From positions 23,111 through 87,110 of the forward strand of contig CAZBMJ010000004.1 of the NCBI GenBank assembly GCA_964493205.1: a stretch of DNA of 64,000 nucleotides, in the 5' to 3' direction. Under the pieces are notes generated by a model. That model was not told the origin of the DNA, made no database searches, and saw nothing but the letters and a program-made list of their open reading frames with translations. Origin of the DNA: CAZBMJ01 sp964493205. Its GTDB lineage: Bacteria > Myxococcota > UBA727 > JABDBI01. Shown here piece by piece: positions 34,558-43,365 of this stretch (the stretch's first letter is position 1; every line of letters begins with the position of its first letter). Both the position numbers and the translations under genes were made by a program.

Positions 34558-35724
34558 ATACCAAGATTACTTAGCCTACCAAAAAATCGTAATATTTTGC
34601 TTTTTGGGGCACGAGGAACAGGCAAAAGCACTCTTTTGCGATCTATTTTTAAAGAATCAAGCACTTATTGGATTAATTTACTTGATCCACAAGATGAAGA
34701 AAAATTTGCTCTTAGACCTCATGAATTAATAGCTATCGTTAAAGCACTACCAAACACTATCACTCATATAGTTATTGATGAAATACAAAAAATACCCAAA
34801 CTATTAAATGTGGTGCACTTACTTATTGAAAGCACTGATAAAAAATTTGTTTTAACGGGCTCTAGTGCCAGAAAATTAAAAAGAGGGGGAGCTAATTTGC
34901 TTGCAGGTAGGGCTTTTGTTTATAACCTATTTCCTTTTAGTTTTATGGAAATACCAGAAAATTTTGATTTAACCAAACAAATGCGCTTTGGTTCATTGCC
35001 TCAAATAGTTAATTTTAATGAAGAAAAAGATCTAACAAATTATCTTATAAGTTATGCTAACACTTATTTGAAAGAAGAAATTTTAGAAGAACAACTACTT
35101 AAAAATTTAGCTCCTTTTCGACGTTTTTTAGAAGTTGCCGCTCAATCAAACGGCAAAATAATTAATTATAGCAAAATAGCCAGAGATACTGGCACTAGTG
35201 ACCTAAGTATAAAAGAGTATTTTTCTATTTTAGAAGACACTTTAATTGGGTTTTTATTAGAACCTTTTCATAGCTCTTTTAGAAAAAGATTAAGCCAAAA
35301 ACCTAAGTTTTATTTTTTTGATACGGGCATAGCTCGCAGCTTATCAAGACAGCTTTCATCTGAATTAACTCCACAAACTAGTGCTTTTGGTGAAGTATTT
35401 GAGCATTTAGTTATTCTAGAAGCCATGAGGCTTATAAGTTATTTTTGCCCTGAATATAAAGCTTCTTATATAAGAACTAAAGATGATGCAAAGATAGACT
35501 TAATAATAGAAAGACCAAATAAACCTTTATTATGCATAGAAATTAAAAGTAATTCTAATGTATTAGAAGCTGATTTATCTAAATTTGCTAAAATAACTAA
35601 AGACTTAAACTGCGAAGCCGTCTGCTTATCCAATGATAAAGTGGCCAAAATTTATGGAAATATTAAAGTCATGCCCTGGCAGCAAGGCTTAAAAGAGCTT
35701 TTATGTTGGCAATTATCATGCTAA
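34537..35724 (+). CDS. ATPase with DUF4143 domain, first of two paralogues
   Basis: A 395-aa protein with an AAA-type P-loop GARGTGKST, Walker B THIVIDEIQKIP, the sensor LTGSSARKLKRGGANLLAGR and a C-terminal DUF4143 region with a predicted nuclease-like fold (KIDLIIERPNKPLLCIEIKS). ATG 34537 lies inside a tandem repeat; ATG 34555 (MIPRLLSLPKNRN) is an equally good start judging by the paralogue. Family functions are poorly known; spread by transfer is common. It is in tandem with a close paralogue and opposite a third ATPase. Confidence 0.85.
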   Translation: MKMAQIMIPRLLSLPKNRNILLFGARGTGKSTLLRSIFKESSTYWINLLDPQDEEKFALRPHELIAIVKALPNTITHIVIDEIQKIPKLLNVVHLLIESTDKKFVLTGSSARKLKRGGANLLAGRAFVYNLFPFSFMEIPENFDLTKQMRFGSLPQIVNFNEEKDLTNYLISYANTYLKEEILEEQLLKNLAPFRRFLEVAAQSNGKIINYSKIARDTGTSDLSIKEYFSILEDTLIGFLLEPFHSSFRKRLSQKPKFYFFDTGIARSLSRQLSSELTPQTSAFGEVFEHLVILEAMRLISYFCPEYKASYIRTKDDAKIDLIIERPNKPLLCIEIKSNSNVLEADLSKFAKITKDLNCEAVCLSNDKVAKIYGNIKVMPWQQGLKELLCWQLSC

Positions 35725-35777
35725 ATGCTATCATAGTTGGCAATTATCATGCTAAACGCCAATAGAGTTGGCAATTA
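35705..35777 (+). repeat. 31-bp tandem repeats between the two DUF4143 ATPase genes
   Basis: GTTGGCAATTATCATGCTAA occurs at 35705 and 35736, and the truncated GTTGGCAATTA at 35767, with a 31-bp period. The first copy encodes the last residues and stop of the upstream ATPase gene, so the repeat has spread from the gene's own end into the spacer. Confidence 0.85.
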
Positions 35778-35787
35778 GAGGCATATT

Positions 35788-36948
35788 TTGAACTATATTC
35801 AACGAATTCTTGATCTTAGTACGTTACTCAATTCTCGATCAGTACTTTTGCTTGGACCAAGGCAATCAGGAAAATCAACATATATAAAACATCAATTAAG
35901 TGTTCCCATAAGTGCGAGCTACAATTTGCTCAACCAAAGCACTTACCTGCAACTTTCTCATGATCAAACCAGAATTCGACAAGAAGTTTTAGGGAATAAA
36001 TGGCAAGGTGGACTTATAGTTATTGATGAAATTCAAAAAATACCACAGCTTTTAGACGAAGTGCACTTGATGATAGAAGATTTACAAGTTCGATTTTTAT
36101 TAACAGGTTCTAGTGCTCGCAAACTTAAAAGCAGCGATGTTAATCTCTTAGGCGGAAGAGCAAGGATGCGTAATTTACATCCGTTAGTTTATAAAGAATT
36201 GGGCAATAATTTTGATCTTACTAAAGCTATGTATAATGGCCTATTGCCGCAACATTATTTTAGTGATTTAATTGATGATGATTTAGCTGCTTATATAGGC
36301 TTATATTTAAATGAAGAAATAAAAGCAGAAGGCTTATCTCGTAATATACCGGGTTTCGCTCGTTTTTTAGAAGTGGCCGCAACCTGTAATACACAAATGT
36401 TAAATTTTACTTCTGTAGCTTCAGATGCTCAAATAAGTCGTCAAACCATACAAAATTATTTTCAAATTCTTGTTGATACGTTGCTTGGGTTTTATTTGCC
36501 GCCTTTTGAAGAAACTCTAAAAAGAAAAACCACTCATACCAATAAATTTTATTTTTTTGATATGGGTATAGTGCGGGCTTTAAGAAGGCTTGGAGAAATA
36601 AGCAAACAATCAAACGATTTTGGAGGTTTTTTTGAGCATTTTATTTTTTTGGAACTAAAAGCTTATATTTCTTATAAAAAACCTCAATCAATATTATCTT
36701 ATTGGCAAAGTAAATCAGGCTTTGAAGTAGATTTTTTATTAGATAAAAAATTAGCTATTGAAGTGAAATCAAGCACTAATATTTCAGATAAACATTTACG
36801 TGGATTAAAAGCATTAGCACAAGAAAACATAATAAAAACAAGTATTATTGTATGTTTTGAAGAAAATAAAAGAAAAATTGGAGATATTTTAATCTATCCT
36901 TGGAAAGTATTTTTAGAAGAATTATGGAATGGTGATTTTGATTATTAG
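35788..36948 (+). CDS. ATPase with DUF4143 domain, second paralogue
   Basis: A 386-aa paralogue of the preceding gene: P-loop GPRQSGKST, Walker B IVIDEIQKIP, LTGSSARKLKSSDVNLLGGR, and the C-terminal EVDFLLDKKLAIEVKSS, the D...E-x-K pattern. The start is TTG 35788 with AGAGG five bases upstream; no ATG is available at the family's usual N-terminus. It probably arose by tandem duplication or insertion of related elements. The role is unknown. Confidence 0.85.
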   Translation: MNYIQRILDLSTLLNSRSVLLLGPRQSGKSTYIKHQLSVPISASYNLLNQSTYLQLSHDQTRIRQEVLGNKWQGGLIVIDEIQKIPQLLDEVHLMIEDLQVRFLLTGSSARKLKSSDVNLLGGRARMRNLHPLVYKELGNNFDLTKAMYNGLLPQHYFSDLIDDDLAAYIGLYLNEEIKAEGLSRNIPGFARFLEVAATCNTQMLNFTSVASDAQISRQTIQNYFQILVDTLLGFYLPPFEETLKRKTTHTNKFYFFDMGIVRALRRLGEISKQSNDFGGFFEHFIFLELKAYISYKKPQSILSYWQSKSGFEVDFLLDKKLAIEVKSSTNISDKHLRGLKALAQENIIKTSIIVCFEENKRKIGDILIYPWKVFLEELWNGDFDY

Positions 36949-37047
36949 ATACCCATTGTAATTCTTAAGATCTTTGCTAGTTAGCTTATTACTATTTAAG
37001 TCCGCTGGCAGTTTTTAAAAAATTGCGAATGACTATGAGGAGATAAC

Positions 37048-37800
37048 ATGCAAAGTAAACATGGTATTTTAGCTACCAAAATTGGTATGACACAGTTGTT
37101 CTTAGACGACGGTGTTTGTGTACCAGTTACTGTTTTGAAAGTTGAACAAAACATTGTACTAAAGAAAAAAACCGTAGAAAAAGATGGCTATAACGCACTG
37201 CAATTAGCGTATGGTACTATTAGAGAAAAAAATCTTAATCGCCCAAAAAAAATGTTTTTTGCTAAACATGGCGTTGAAGGCAAAAGATTTGTACGTGAAT
37301 TTAGAATCCCTAAAGATTCCTTAACAGCCCATGAAGAAGGTGCTGATGCTAATCTAGATTGGCTTAAGGAAGCTCTTTCACTGGATATTTCAGGTATTAG
37401 TAAAGGTAAAGGTTTTGCTGGGGTTATGAAAAGATATAACTTTAGAGGATTTACCAGAACCCGCGGTACTCACGAAACATTTAGAGGAGGCGGTTCTATT
37501 GGTCAGTGCGAAGACCCAGGTAAAGTTATGAAGGGCAAAAAAATGGCCGGACATATGGGTTCTGAACGAGTTACCGTAAAAAATATTCGCATTATGCGCT
37601 TTATGGAACAAGAGGGAATTTTATGCGTAAGAGGCGGAATTCCTGGTGGAAAAGGTGCTTTAATAGAACTTAGATCTTCTAACCGCAAACCTAAAGTTAT
37701 TAAGGGTGTTGCTGGTCCAGTTGTTGATAAGGCTCTTAAAAACCCAATGAAAGCAGCAAAAGCTTCTGCTAAATCTAAAAAACCTTCAGGTAAAAAATAA
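37048..37800 (+). CDS. rplC: ribosomal protein L3
   Basis: A 250-aa 50S protein with the L3 start GILATKIGMTQLF and the conserved loop FRGFTRTRGTHETFRGGGSI followed by GQCEDPGKVMKGKKMAGHMG, including the glutamine that PrmB methylates in other bacteria. It is longer than the usual 205-215 residues, with a basic Lys/Ala C-terminal tail. GAGGAG precedes the ATG. It is not in an S10 operon here: neither rpsJ nor rplD is beside it. Confidence 0.95.
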   Translation: MQSKHGILATKIGMTQLFLDDGVCVPVTVLKVEQNIVLKKKTVEKDGYNALQLAYGTIREKNLNRPKKMFFAKHGVEGKRFVREFRIPKDSLTAHEEGADANLDWLKEALSLDISGISKGKGFAGVMKRYNFRGFTRTRGTHETFRGGGSIGQCEDPGKVMKGKKMAGHMGSERVTVKNIRIMRFMEQEGILCVRGGIPGGKGALIELRSSNRKPKVIKGVAGPVVDKALKNPMKAAKASAKSKKPSGKK

Positions 37801-37818
37801 TATTTTTTAAAAGGTTTA

Positions 37819-37856
37819 AATAATGGCAAGTTTGGTTTAACAAGCTTGCCATTATT
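37819..37856 (+). terminator. terminator hairpin after rplC
   Basis: AATAATGGCAAG at 37819-37830 and CTTGCCATTATT at 37845-37856 form a perfect 12-bp stem 18 bases after the rplC stop. The following DNA is AT-rich but lacks a clean T-run, so it is either a weak terminator or a processing/stability hairpin. Confidence 0.65.
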
Positions 37857-37936
37857 CGTATTATATATGTTTTATTGTATTATGTGAGTGTTAGTAATAT
37901 ATTTTTATTAGCAGGCACGATTAAAAGGAGTTTTAT

Positions 37937-38227
37937 ATGTCAAAAGACGACGCAATTGATCAAGTGACAGTAAACTGGGAAGAAAATGGCGAACTTAAAG
38001 TAAAAGAAGTAAAAAAGCATGTTTTATCCAAAGGTGCTTGGTCTACTATCATGTTTTTATACCAAGAATATGATGCTAAAATAAGTGATTTTCGTCCGCC
38101 CAAAATTACTATTCGTCGATACAGAAAACGTAATGACCAATATGTTTATCAATCAAAATTTAATATTTCTTCAGAAGCTCAAGGCTTAGAAATAGCAAAA
38201 GTAATTGAAGAATGGTACAAAAAATAA
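37937..38227 (+). CDS. PC4/p15-like transcriptional coactivator family protein
   Basis: A 96-aa protein with the PC4-type single-stranded-DNA-binding fold: VNWEENGELKVKEVKKHVLS, then SDFRPPKITIRRYRKRND and SSEAQGLEIAKVIEEWY. Bacterial homologues bind single-stranded or melted DNA and RNA and are found in diverse phyla; their role is poorly defined. AAGGAG lies upstream of the ATG. It sits between rplC and an ABC-F gene, a translation-related neighbourhood. Confidence 0.75.
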   Translation: MSKDDAIDQVTVNWEENGELKVKEVKKHVLSKGAWSTIMFLYQEYDAKISDFRPPKITIRRYRKRNDQYVYQSKFNISSEAQGLEIAKVIEEWYKK

Positions 38228-38237
38228 GCGTTAAATT

Positions 38238-40133
38238 ATGTTAGAAATTAAAAACTTATCTATCGGTTTTTTAAAGAAAGATCTTTTTAGCAATGTAAGC
38301 TTACGATTTTTTGCTAAAGAAAAATATGGTTTAGTGGGTGCTAATGGCTGTGGCAAATCCACTTTACTAAAAATTTTAGCAAAAGAAATAGAAGCTGATG
38401 ATGGTGAAGTAGAGATAGATCCCCTCTGTAGGCTCTTTCGCCTGGGGCAAGACTTCAGCATCAATGATGAAGAATCTATACTTGACGTTGCCATGAGCGG
38501 CAAAAAAGAAGCTTTTTTAGCTCTTAAAAAGAAAGAAGAAATTTTGGCAGGCGATGCTCAAAAAGCTTTTGAATTAGCAGCACTAGAAGAAAAAATTGCT
38601 TCTTTGGATGGCTATAGATTAAAAGCTTTAGCGCAAGAAATACTAGAAGGTTTAGGCATCGCTACTATACTCCATAATAATCCTATTAAAGTTTTATCAG
38701 GTGGTTACAAATGGCGTGTTTTTTTAGCACAAGTTTTAATTAACCAACCAGATATTTTATTACTTGACGAGCCTACCAATCATTTGGATATTATTTCCAT
38801 ACATTGGCTAGAAAATTTTTTATCTAATTACGCTGGCATAATAATCTTAGTTTCCCACGATAAAAGATTTATGGATAACGTGGCCACCTGTATACTAGAC
38901 ATTGATTTTCGCACTATTACTCAGTATAAAGGTAATTTTTCTCATTTTGAAAAAGCGCGAGCAGAATTTTTATTACGAAAAGAAAAAGAAATTTTAAGCC
39001 AGCAAAAAGAAATAGAAAAAAAACAAGACTTTGTGGAACGTTTTAGAGCAAAAGCTTCAAAAGCAAGACAAGCTCAAAGCAGACTTAAACAAATAGAAAA
39101 AATTGTTATACAAGAACCTATAAGAACTACTCGTATTAGTCCAAAATTTAACTTTTTAATTGACACCCCAGGCTCAAAGCTAATTCTAGAAGTAAAAAAC
39201 TTACATAAATCCTACGGCGATAAAAAAGTTATTTCGGATGTGTCGTTCTTTGTTCAACAAAAAGAAAAAATCGCTATTATCGGTGCTAATGGCACAGGTA
39301 AATCAACACTCATCAAAGCCCTAGCCCTAGAATTTAGCGAGTGCAATAAGTCAGTAAAATGGGGAGCTGGTGTCAGTTTAGGCTATTTTGCGCAAGATTG
39401 TGGCAGTATAATAAAACATACAGACAAAAGTGTCCTTGAATGGTTATGGCAATTTTGTGGCGATAAGCCCCAAAGCTTTGTGCAAGGCTATTTAGGCAAA
39501 ATGCTTTTTAGCAAAGATGACGTTAGTAAAAGTACTAAAAGCCTAAGCGGAGGCGAGCTTTCTCGGCTTTATTTTGCTTATTTAATGATGCTTAAACCCA
39601 ATGTTTTATTGCTTGATGAGCCCACTAACCATCTTGATTTAGAATCCATTGATGCTCTCACGCAAAGCTTAAAAGATTATGAAGGCACCGTTATTTTTGT
39701 CTCTCACGATAGATTTTTTATTTCTAATTTGGCTAAGAGAATTATTGAAGTAAAACCACAAAATATGCAAGATTACCTAGGTAGTTACGATGATTTTATT
39801 ATTTATAACCAAAAAGATTATCTCGACGCAAAAAGCCAAATTAATAGTAATAAAGAAAAAAATTTAAATAAAAGCAATGCCAATACCTATGAAGAACAAA
39901 AACAAAAAAAATCTCTTATACAAAAATTAAATAAAGATTTACAAACTACCATAGATAAAATAAATCTTTATGAAGAAGAAATAAATACTATTGATAAAAG
40001 ATTTAGTAACGAAACTGATTATAGTAAATTTAAAGACTTACATGACCAAAAAGAACAAATAAAATTAAATATTGATACCTGCCTAAAAAAATGGGAAGAA
40101 ATTGAAGCTAGCCTTAAAGAATTAGAAAATTAG
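38238..40133 (+). CDS. ABC-F ATPase (Uup/EttA-like)
   Basis: A 631-aa soluble protein with two ABC domains and no membrane part, as in ABC-F translation factors. Walker A motifs are GANGCGKST and GANGTGKST; Walker B motifs are LLLDEPTNHLDII and LLLDEPTNHLDLE. The P-site tRNA interaction linker lies between the domains (about 235-300), and a C-terminal coiled coil (about 540-631) resembles Uup. It probably acts on stalled or branched nucleic acid-ribosome states. A mobile element sits just after its stop, and a degenerate copy of its last codons occurs at 44003. Confidence 0.9.
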   Translation: MLEIKNLSIGFLKKDLFSNVSLRFFAKEKYGLVGANGCGKSTLLKILAKEIEADDGEVEIDPLCRLFRLGQDFSINDEESILDVAMSGKKEAFLALKKKEEILAGDAQKAFELAALEEKIASLDGYRLKALAQEILEGLGIATILHNNPIKVLSGGYKWRVFLAQVLINQPDILLLDEPTNHLDIISIHWLENFLSNYAGIIILVSHDKRFMDNVATCILDIDFRTITQYKGNFSHFEKARAEFLLRKEKEILSQQKEIEKKQDFVERFRAKASKARQAQSRLKQIEKIVIQEPIRTTRISPKFNFLIDTPGSKLILEVKNLHKSYGDKKVISDVSFFVQQKEKIAIIGANGTGKSTLIKALALEFSECNKSVKWGAGVSLGYFAQDCGSIIKHTDKSVLEWLWQFCGDKPQSFVQGYLGKMLFSKDDVSKSTKSLSGGELSRLYFAYLMMLKPNVLLLDEPTNHLDLESIDALTQSLKDYEGTVIFVSHDRFFISNLAKRIIEVKPQNMQDYLGSYDDFIIYNQKDYLDAKSQINSNKEKNLNKSNANTYEEQKQKKSLIQKLNKDLQTTIDKINLYEEEINTIDKRFSNETDYSKFKDLHDQKEQIKLNIDTCLKKWEEIEASLKELEN

Positions 40134-40134
40134 G

Positions 40135-40142
40135 CATATTAA
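40135..40142 (+). repeat. 8-bp direct repeat, left (target duplication)
   Basis: CATATTAA directly abuts the left terminal inverted repeat and recurs directly after the right one (40656-40663). The unoccupied relative at 44085-44092 has a single copy. Confidence 0.8.
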
Positions 40143-40655
40143 CCTGAGTTTTGGATAAGCGGAGGTGTTCGAATTCTGTTTTCAGCCCGTTTCTACGTGC
40201 CCTGACTCGTTCAGGGCATCCAGAAAATTAAACTTTCCAATTTATAATATAATCAAATTATTTCAAGGAAATACCATGAAATCAGCTTATGTTTATATTT
40301 TGGCTAGTCAACGAAATGGGACATTATACGTAGGTTCTACGACAGATCTTATAAAAAGAGTCTGGGAGCATAGGAACAAAATAATACATAGCTTTACAAA
40401 AAAATATAACGTACATATGCTTGTTTATTATGAGGTTCATGAGTTATACGTTGAGGCAGCCAAACGAGAAAAGTGTTTTAAAACTTGGTGTAGAAAATGG
40501 AAACTAAATTTAATTGAAGAGTTTAATCCAACGTGGCGAGATTTATATAAGGAACTTTGTTGAAAGAATTTTTTCTGGATGCCCTGAACGAGTCAGGGCA
40601 CGTAGAAACGGGCTGAAAACAGAATTCGAACACCTCCGCTTATCCAAAACTCAGG
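40143..40655 (+). mobile_element. 513-bp element with 85-bp terminal inverted repeats and a GIY-YIG gene
   Basis: Perfect 85-bp inverted repeats at 40143-40227 and 40571-40655 enclose one gene. Each repeat begins CCTGAGTTTTGGATAAGC at the outer edge and carries at its inner edge a palindrome TGCCCTGA-CTCGT-TCAGGGCA flanked by TTTCTACG and TCCAGAAA. An 8-bp direct repeat flanks the whole. The structure is that of a small autonomous transposable unit whose only protein is a GIY-YIG nuclease. Confidence 0.85.
40276..40563 (+). CDS. GIY-YIG endonuclease (UPF0213/URI type)
   Basis: A 95-aa single-domain nuclease. ATG 40276 has AAGGA six bases upstream; an upstream extension reads into the inverted repeat and is rejected. 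Motifs are YVYIL and LYVGSTTDLIKRVWEH (the GIY and YIG strands with the catalytic arginine), then a glutamate-bearing helix (VEAAKREKCFKTW) and a basic end. Family members cut DNA with one active site. Being the only gene inside an inverted-repeat element, it is the obvious candidate for cutting at the element ends or target. Confidence 0.9.
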   Translation: MKSAYVYILASQRNGTLYVGSTTDLIKRVWEHRNKIIHSFTKKYNVHMLVYYEVHELYVEAAKREKCFKTWCRKWKLNLIEEFNPTWRDLYKELC

Positions 40656-40663
40656 CATATTAA
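40656..40663 (+). repeat. 8-bp direct repeat, right (target duplication)
   Basis: CATATTAA immediately after the right terminal inverted repeat, matching 40135-40142. A run of seven C follows at 40674-40680. Confidence 0.8.
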
Positions 40664-40718
40664 GGTTGTAATTCCCCCCCAAGCTTCAGAAAAGAAAACC
40701 TAGCAAAACCAGCTTTGC

Positions 40719-41222
40719 TTAAAGTGTTTGAGTAAAAACTAAATTTTTACCTGTTTCTTCTCTGATTATTTTATAGAAATTTTCATCCTTATCTTCATGG
40801 TTAGGTTCAACGTTAATTTTAATTTTTCGAAGTGTGAGGCCAGGTGGTAGTTGAAGGTTGGTTTCAGTGCAAGTTGGCACAGTATTCACAGTCAGGTTTT
40901 TTAGTACGTCGACTGAGCATTGCTTTTGAAGCATGTTTTCTTCATCAAAGTTCTGTTGTGCTTTAACTTCATCGTAATGATTAAATTCTGGACAATCACA
41001 ACAACAACACAATATTTGTTTGGCTGAAACCCAAATGCATTTAGCATAATCCCAACAGCTACCTTCTAAATTTTTACTTTGGTATTTTTTGAGTTGCTCT
41101 AGAGCTTCTTTTTTTTGCATTAGCCGTTGTTTAAGTTCATCCTCAAACATTTCGTTTCTGTCTTTATCTAGACCAAAAGTACTAAAAGAAATAAAAAATA
41201 TAATTGTAAAAATAATTTTCAT
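40719..41222 (-). CDS. small exported cysteine-rich protein, unrecognised
   Basis: A 167-aa protein. ATG 41222 has GGAG six bases upstream; a slightly earlier TTG is rejected. The signal MKIIFTIIFFISFSTFG is cleaved near residue 17. The mature part is charged with a cysteine cluster QILCCCCDCPEF, plus three further cysteines, suggesting disulfides, lipidation or metal binding. It lies in a region of gene remnants and exported proteins. No family recognised. Confidence 0.6.
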   Translation of the reverse strand: MKIIFTIIFFISFSTFGLDKDRNEMFEDELKQRLMQKKEALEQLKKYQSKNLEGSCWDYAKCIWVSAKQILCCCCDCPEFNHYDEVKAQQNFDEENMLQKQCSVDVLKNLTVNTVPTCTETNLQLPPGLTLRKIKINVEPNHEDKDENFYKIIREETGKNLVFTQTL

Positions 41223-41287
41223 TATATACTCCAAAAAATTAATCGAACATGGTTCAAGCTCTTAATAGAGATTTTGGATAACAATAA

Positions 41288-41340
41288 GCCAAAATGCCAA
41301 CTTATGTCTATAAACTATAGCTTGCTTTCACGGAGGAAGT
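41288..41340 (+). repeat. relic copy of a gene leader
   Basis: GCCAAAATGCCAACTTAT, TATAAACTATAG and CACGGAGG correspond closely to 43453-43507, the leader and ribosome-binding site of the 150-aa exported protein gene. Here the start codon is destroyed (AATCTGA follows). It is probably the promoter end of a lost paralogue. Confidence 0.7.
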
Positions 41341-41484
41341 AATCTGAGCTTTGCTTAAGGATTTGTAAAAAAGAGCTTAAGAAATGGTTAAAAATACTTT
41401 ATTCTAGAATATATTACACGCATTGACATTAGTAAGAAATAATATATATCAATCAAATATTAATATAATAATTAGGAATAAAAA

Positions 41485-43365
41485 ATGAATAAATACATAT
41501 TTTTCGCCGCTTTTTATATGTTATCAATTGACATATTAGCTGTTAATATCGAATCCATAATAGAGCAAGCAAACCAAGCATTTGAAAAACGTGATTACGA
41601 TTCAATGAAAAACATACTTGATCCATACCTTGGTGATGAAAAAGTTTTATATATTTATGGCGTTGCTTTAGCAAATCAAGGTCAATACAAAGATGCTCTT
41701 GAATATTTTAATAAAAGCATAGAAAAAAATATAAAAACAAAAGAGTCATTTTATGCATTATCTAAAATTTTTGAGCTGCATAAAATGAATAAAGAATACA
41801 TGGATAATTTAGATAAAGCATCTAAATTAGGCTTATCCGTAGCAAGCTATGAAATATATAGTATATTAAGCAGAAAATGTGGAGATTCTTTTAATTTTAT
41901 AGATGAACTTAGAAAAGCATATTATCTAAATTTAGCTTTATCACAGGGTTATATTGAAGCTCAAAAAGAATTTAATCAACTCATGAAAATAATAATAATA
42001 AATTATGATACTCTCCAAAATAGTTGTGCTCTTTTCCCAAAATCATTTTTAATTCTTTTTAAAAATGTTACTGATTTTACATTTATAAATTCAGTGCTTG
42101 GAATAAATGATTTAACAATACTAGATAACGTCTTAATAGGATACCAAAAAGCTTCTTCAGAAGATTTAACAGAGTATATAGATGTAATAAATCACCTAAA
42201 AAAGCACGGTATTAAGGCTAGTAAAAAATTTACAAAAGCTATATTACAACACATAGATGAAAACTTTCCATTAAAAGATATTTTACTATCTGAACAAAAA
42301 GAAAATTTTACTGAAATTAGTTATAAACTGCCCATAAATTATACTTGGGTTGGTTTGCCTACTTCTATAAATAAATTTGCTATGCCTGGTCATGACGTGG
42401 CGGGCCCAATTGAGATGATTAAAGTTGTTCATACCCAAGCAAAAAATAAGAACCAAGATTTGTATGCTCAAAAAGAAAATTATAATGAAATTTATTTTTA
42501 CTGTTTAGATACTTATAAACATTATTATGATGAACTATTTCAAGCTCATCTTAAAGATTTCAATAATAAAGGCTATAATGCACAAATAAAGGTCGTCTCA
42601 ATAGAGCAATTTTTAAAAGCTAAATTAGAAGAAAATACGCAAGAAATTCAAAATACGCTTAAAAAAATAAATGAAAGTTTAAGTGAATTACATAAAAAAC
42701 TGTGTTTTAAAAGTGAAGTTCATAGTAAAATCTATGATTTTACAAACAAAAATGACCTAAAAGAGTATACTGAAGCCATAGAAAACAATGTTCTTATATC
42801 TAAGCATTGTGCAAAATTTAAAGATATTTTTACATTATTTTTATTATGGACTTCGCAAGATGGAGGTTATGTCTTTGACACCAATATAGTTCCAAATAAA
42901 AATGGTGCTATTAAATTTGCAAAATTTGACAAAGCAGCAACCATGGTTGTACCCAATCAATATAAATCTGTAACACCAGAAAAAATAAAATGTAATAAGA
43001 GAAATTTCTTTAATGATTTTTACTGTATTTATTCGCCCGCATCATTTGACCAAAATATAAAGCTATGGCTTAAAGATAACCTTGAAGATTCTACTCCCAC
43101 GCTTTCTAGTAAACTAGGATATATTGATCCTAATGATGTTGGTTTTTATAAAATCAACTTTTGTTCCCATATAAATGCTGATGAAAGAGAACAGCGCTCT
43201 ACTCAAAAAAAGAGTTTTAAATCATATTACGATTTAACTGATGATATAAAAATAATATACGAACCTTTTGTGAATGAAATATCAGAAAAAGAAAAAGAAA
43301 ATTATTTTAGTAATTGGTCAAAAATTGTTTCAGAGGAAAAACGCCAGCTTTTATTGCTAGATTAA
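41485..43365 (+). CDS. exported TPR-repeat protein, unrecognised
   Basis: A 626-aa protein with a Sec signal (YIFFAAFYMLSIDILA, cleavage near 19) and AGGA upstream of ATG 41485. Residues about 22-160 contain TPR/Sel1-like units such as LYIYGVALANQGQYKDALEY and ASYEIYSILSRK, a protein-binding scaffold. The remaining 450 residues are lysine- and asparagine-rich with a coiled coil near 370-410 and no recognised domain. It is likely periplasmic or secreted. The composition matches the genome average. Confidence 0.68.
   Translation: MNKYIFFAAFYMLSIDILAVNIESIIEQANQAFEKRDYDSMKNILDPYLGDEKVLYIYGVALANQGQYKDALEYFNKSIEKNIKTKESFYALSKIFELHKMNKEYMDNLDKASKLGLSVASYEIYSILSRKCGDSFNFIDELRKAYYLNLALSQGYIEAQKEFNQLMKIIIINYDTLQNSCALFPKSFLILFKNVTDFTFINSVLGINDLTILDNVLIGYQKASSEDLTEYIDVINHLKKHGIKASKKFTKAILQHIDENFPLKDILLSEQKENFTEISYKLPINYTWVGLPTSINKFAMPGHDVAGPIEMIKVVHTQAKNKNQDLYAQKENYNEIYFYCLDTYKHYYDELFQAHLKDFNNKGYNAQIKVVSIEQFLKAKLEENTQEIQNTLKKINESLSELHKKLCFKSEVHSKIYDFTNKNDLKEYTEAIENNVLISKHCAKFKDIFTLFLLWTSQDGGYVFDTNIVPNKNGAIKFAKFDKAATMVVPNQYKSVTPEKIKCNKRNFFNDFYCIYSPASFDQNIKLWLKDNLEDSTPTLSSKLGYIDPNDVGFYKINFCSHINADEREQRSTQKKSFKSYYDLTDDIKIIYEPFVNEISEKEKENYFSNWSKIVSEEKRQLLLLD

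Noticed and set aside
40165..40200. GTTCGAATTC in the element resembling a tRNA T-loop
   Set aside because: There is no acceptor stem, anticodon arm or D-arm around it; it belongs to the inverted repeat.
40165..40275. N-terminal extension of the GIY-YIG protein into the left inverted repeat
   Set aside because: The extension translates the repeat itself, lacks family similarity, and ATG 40276 has a good ribosome-binding site.
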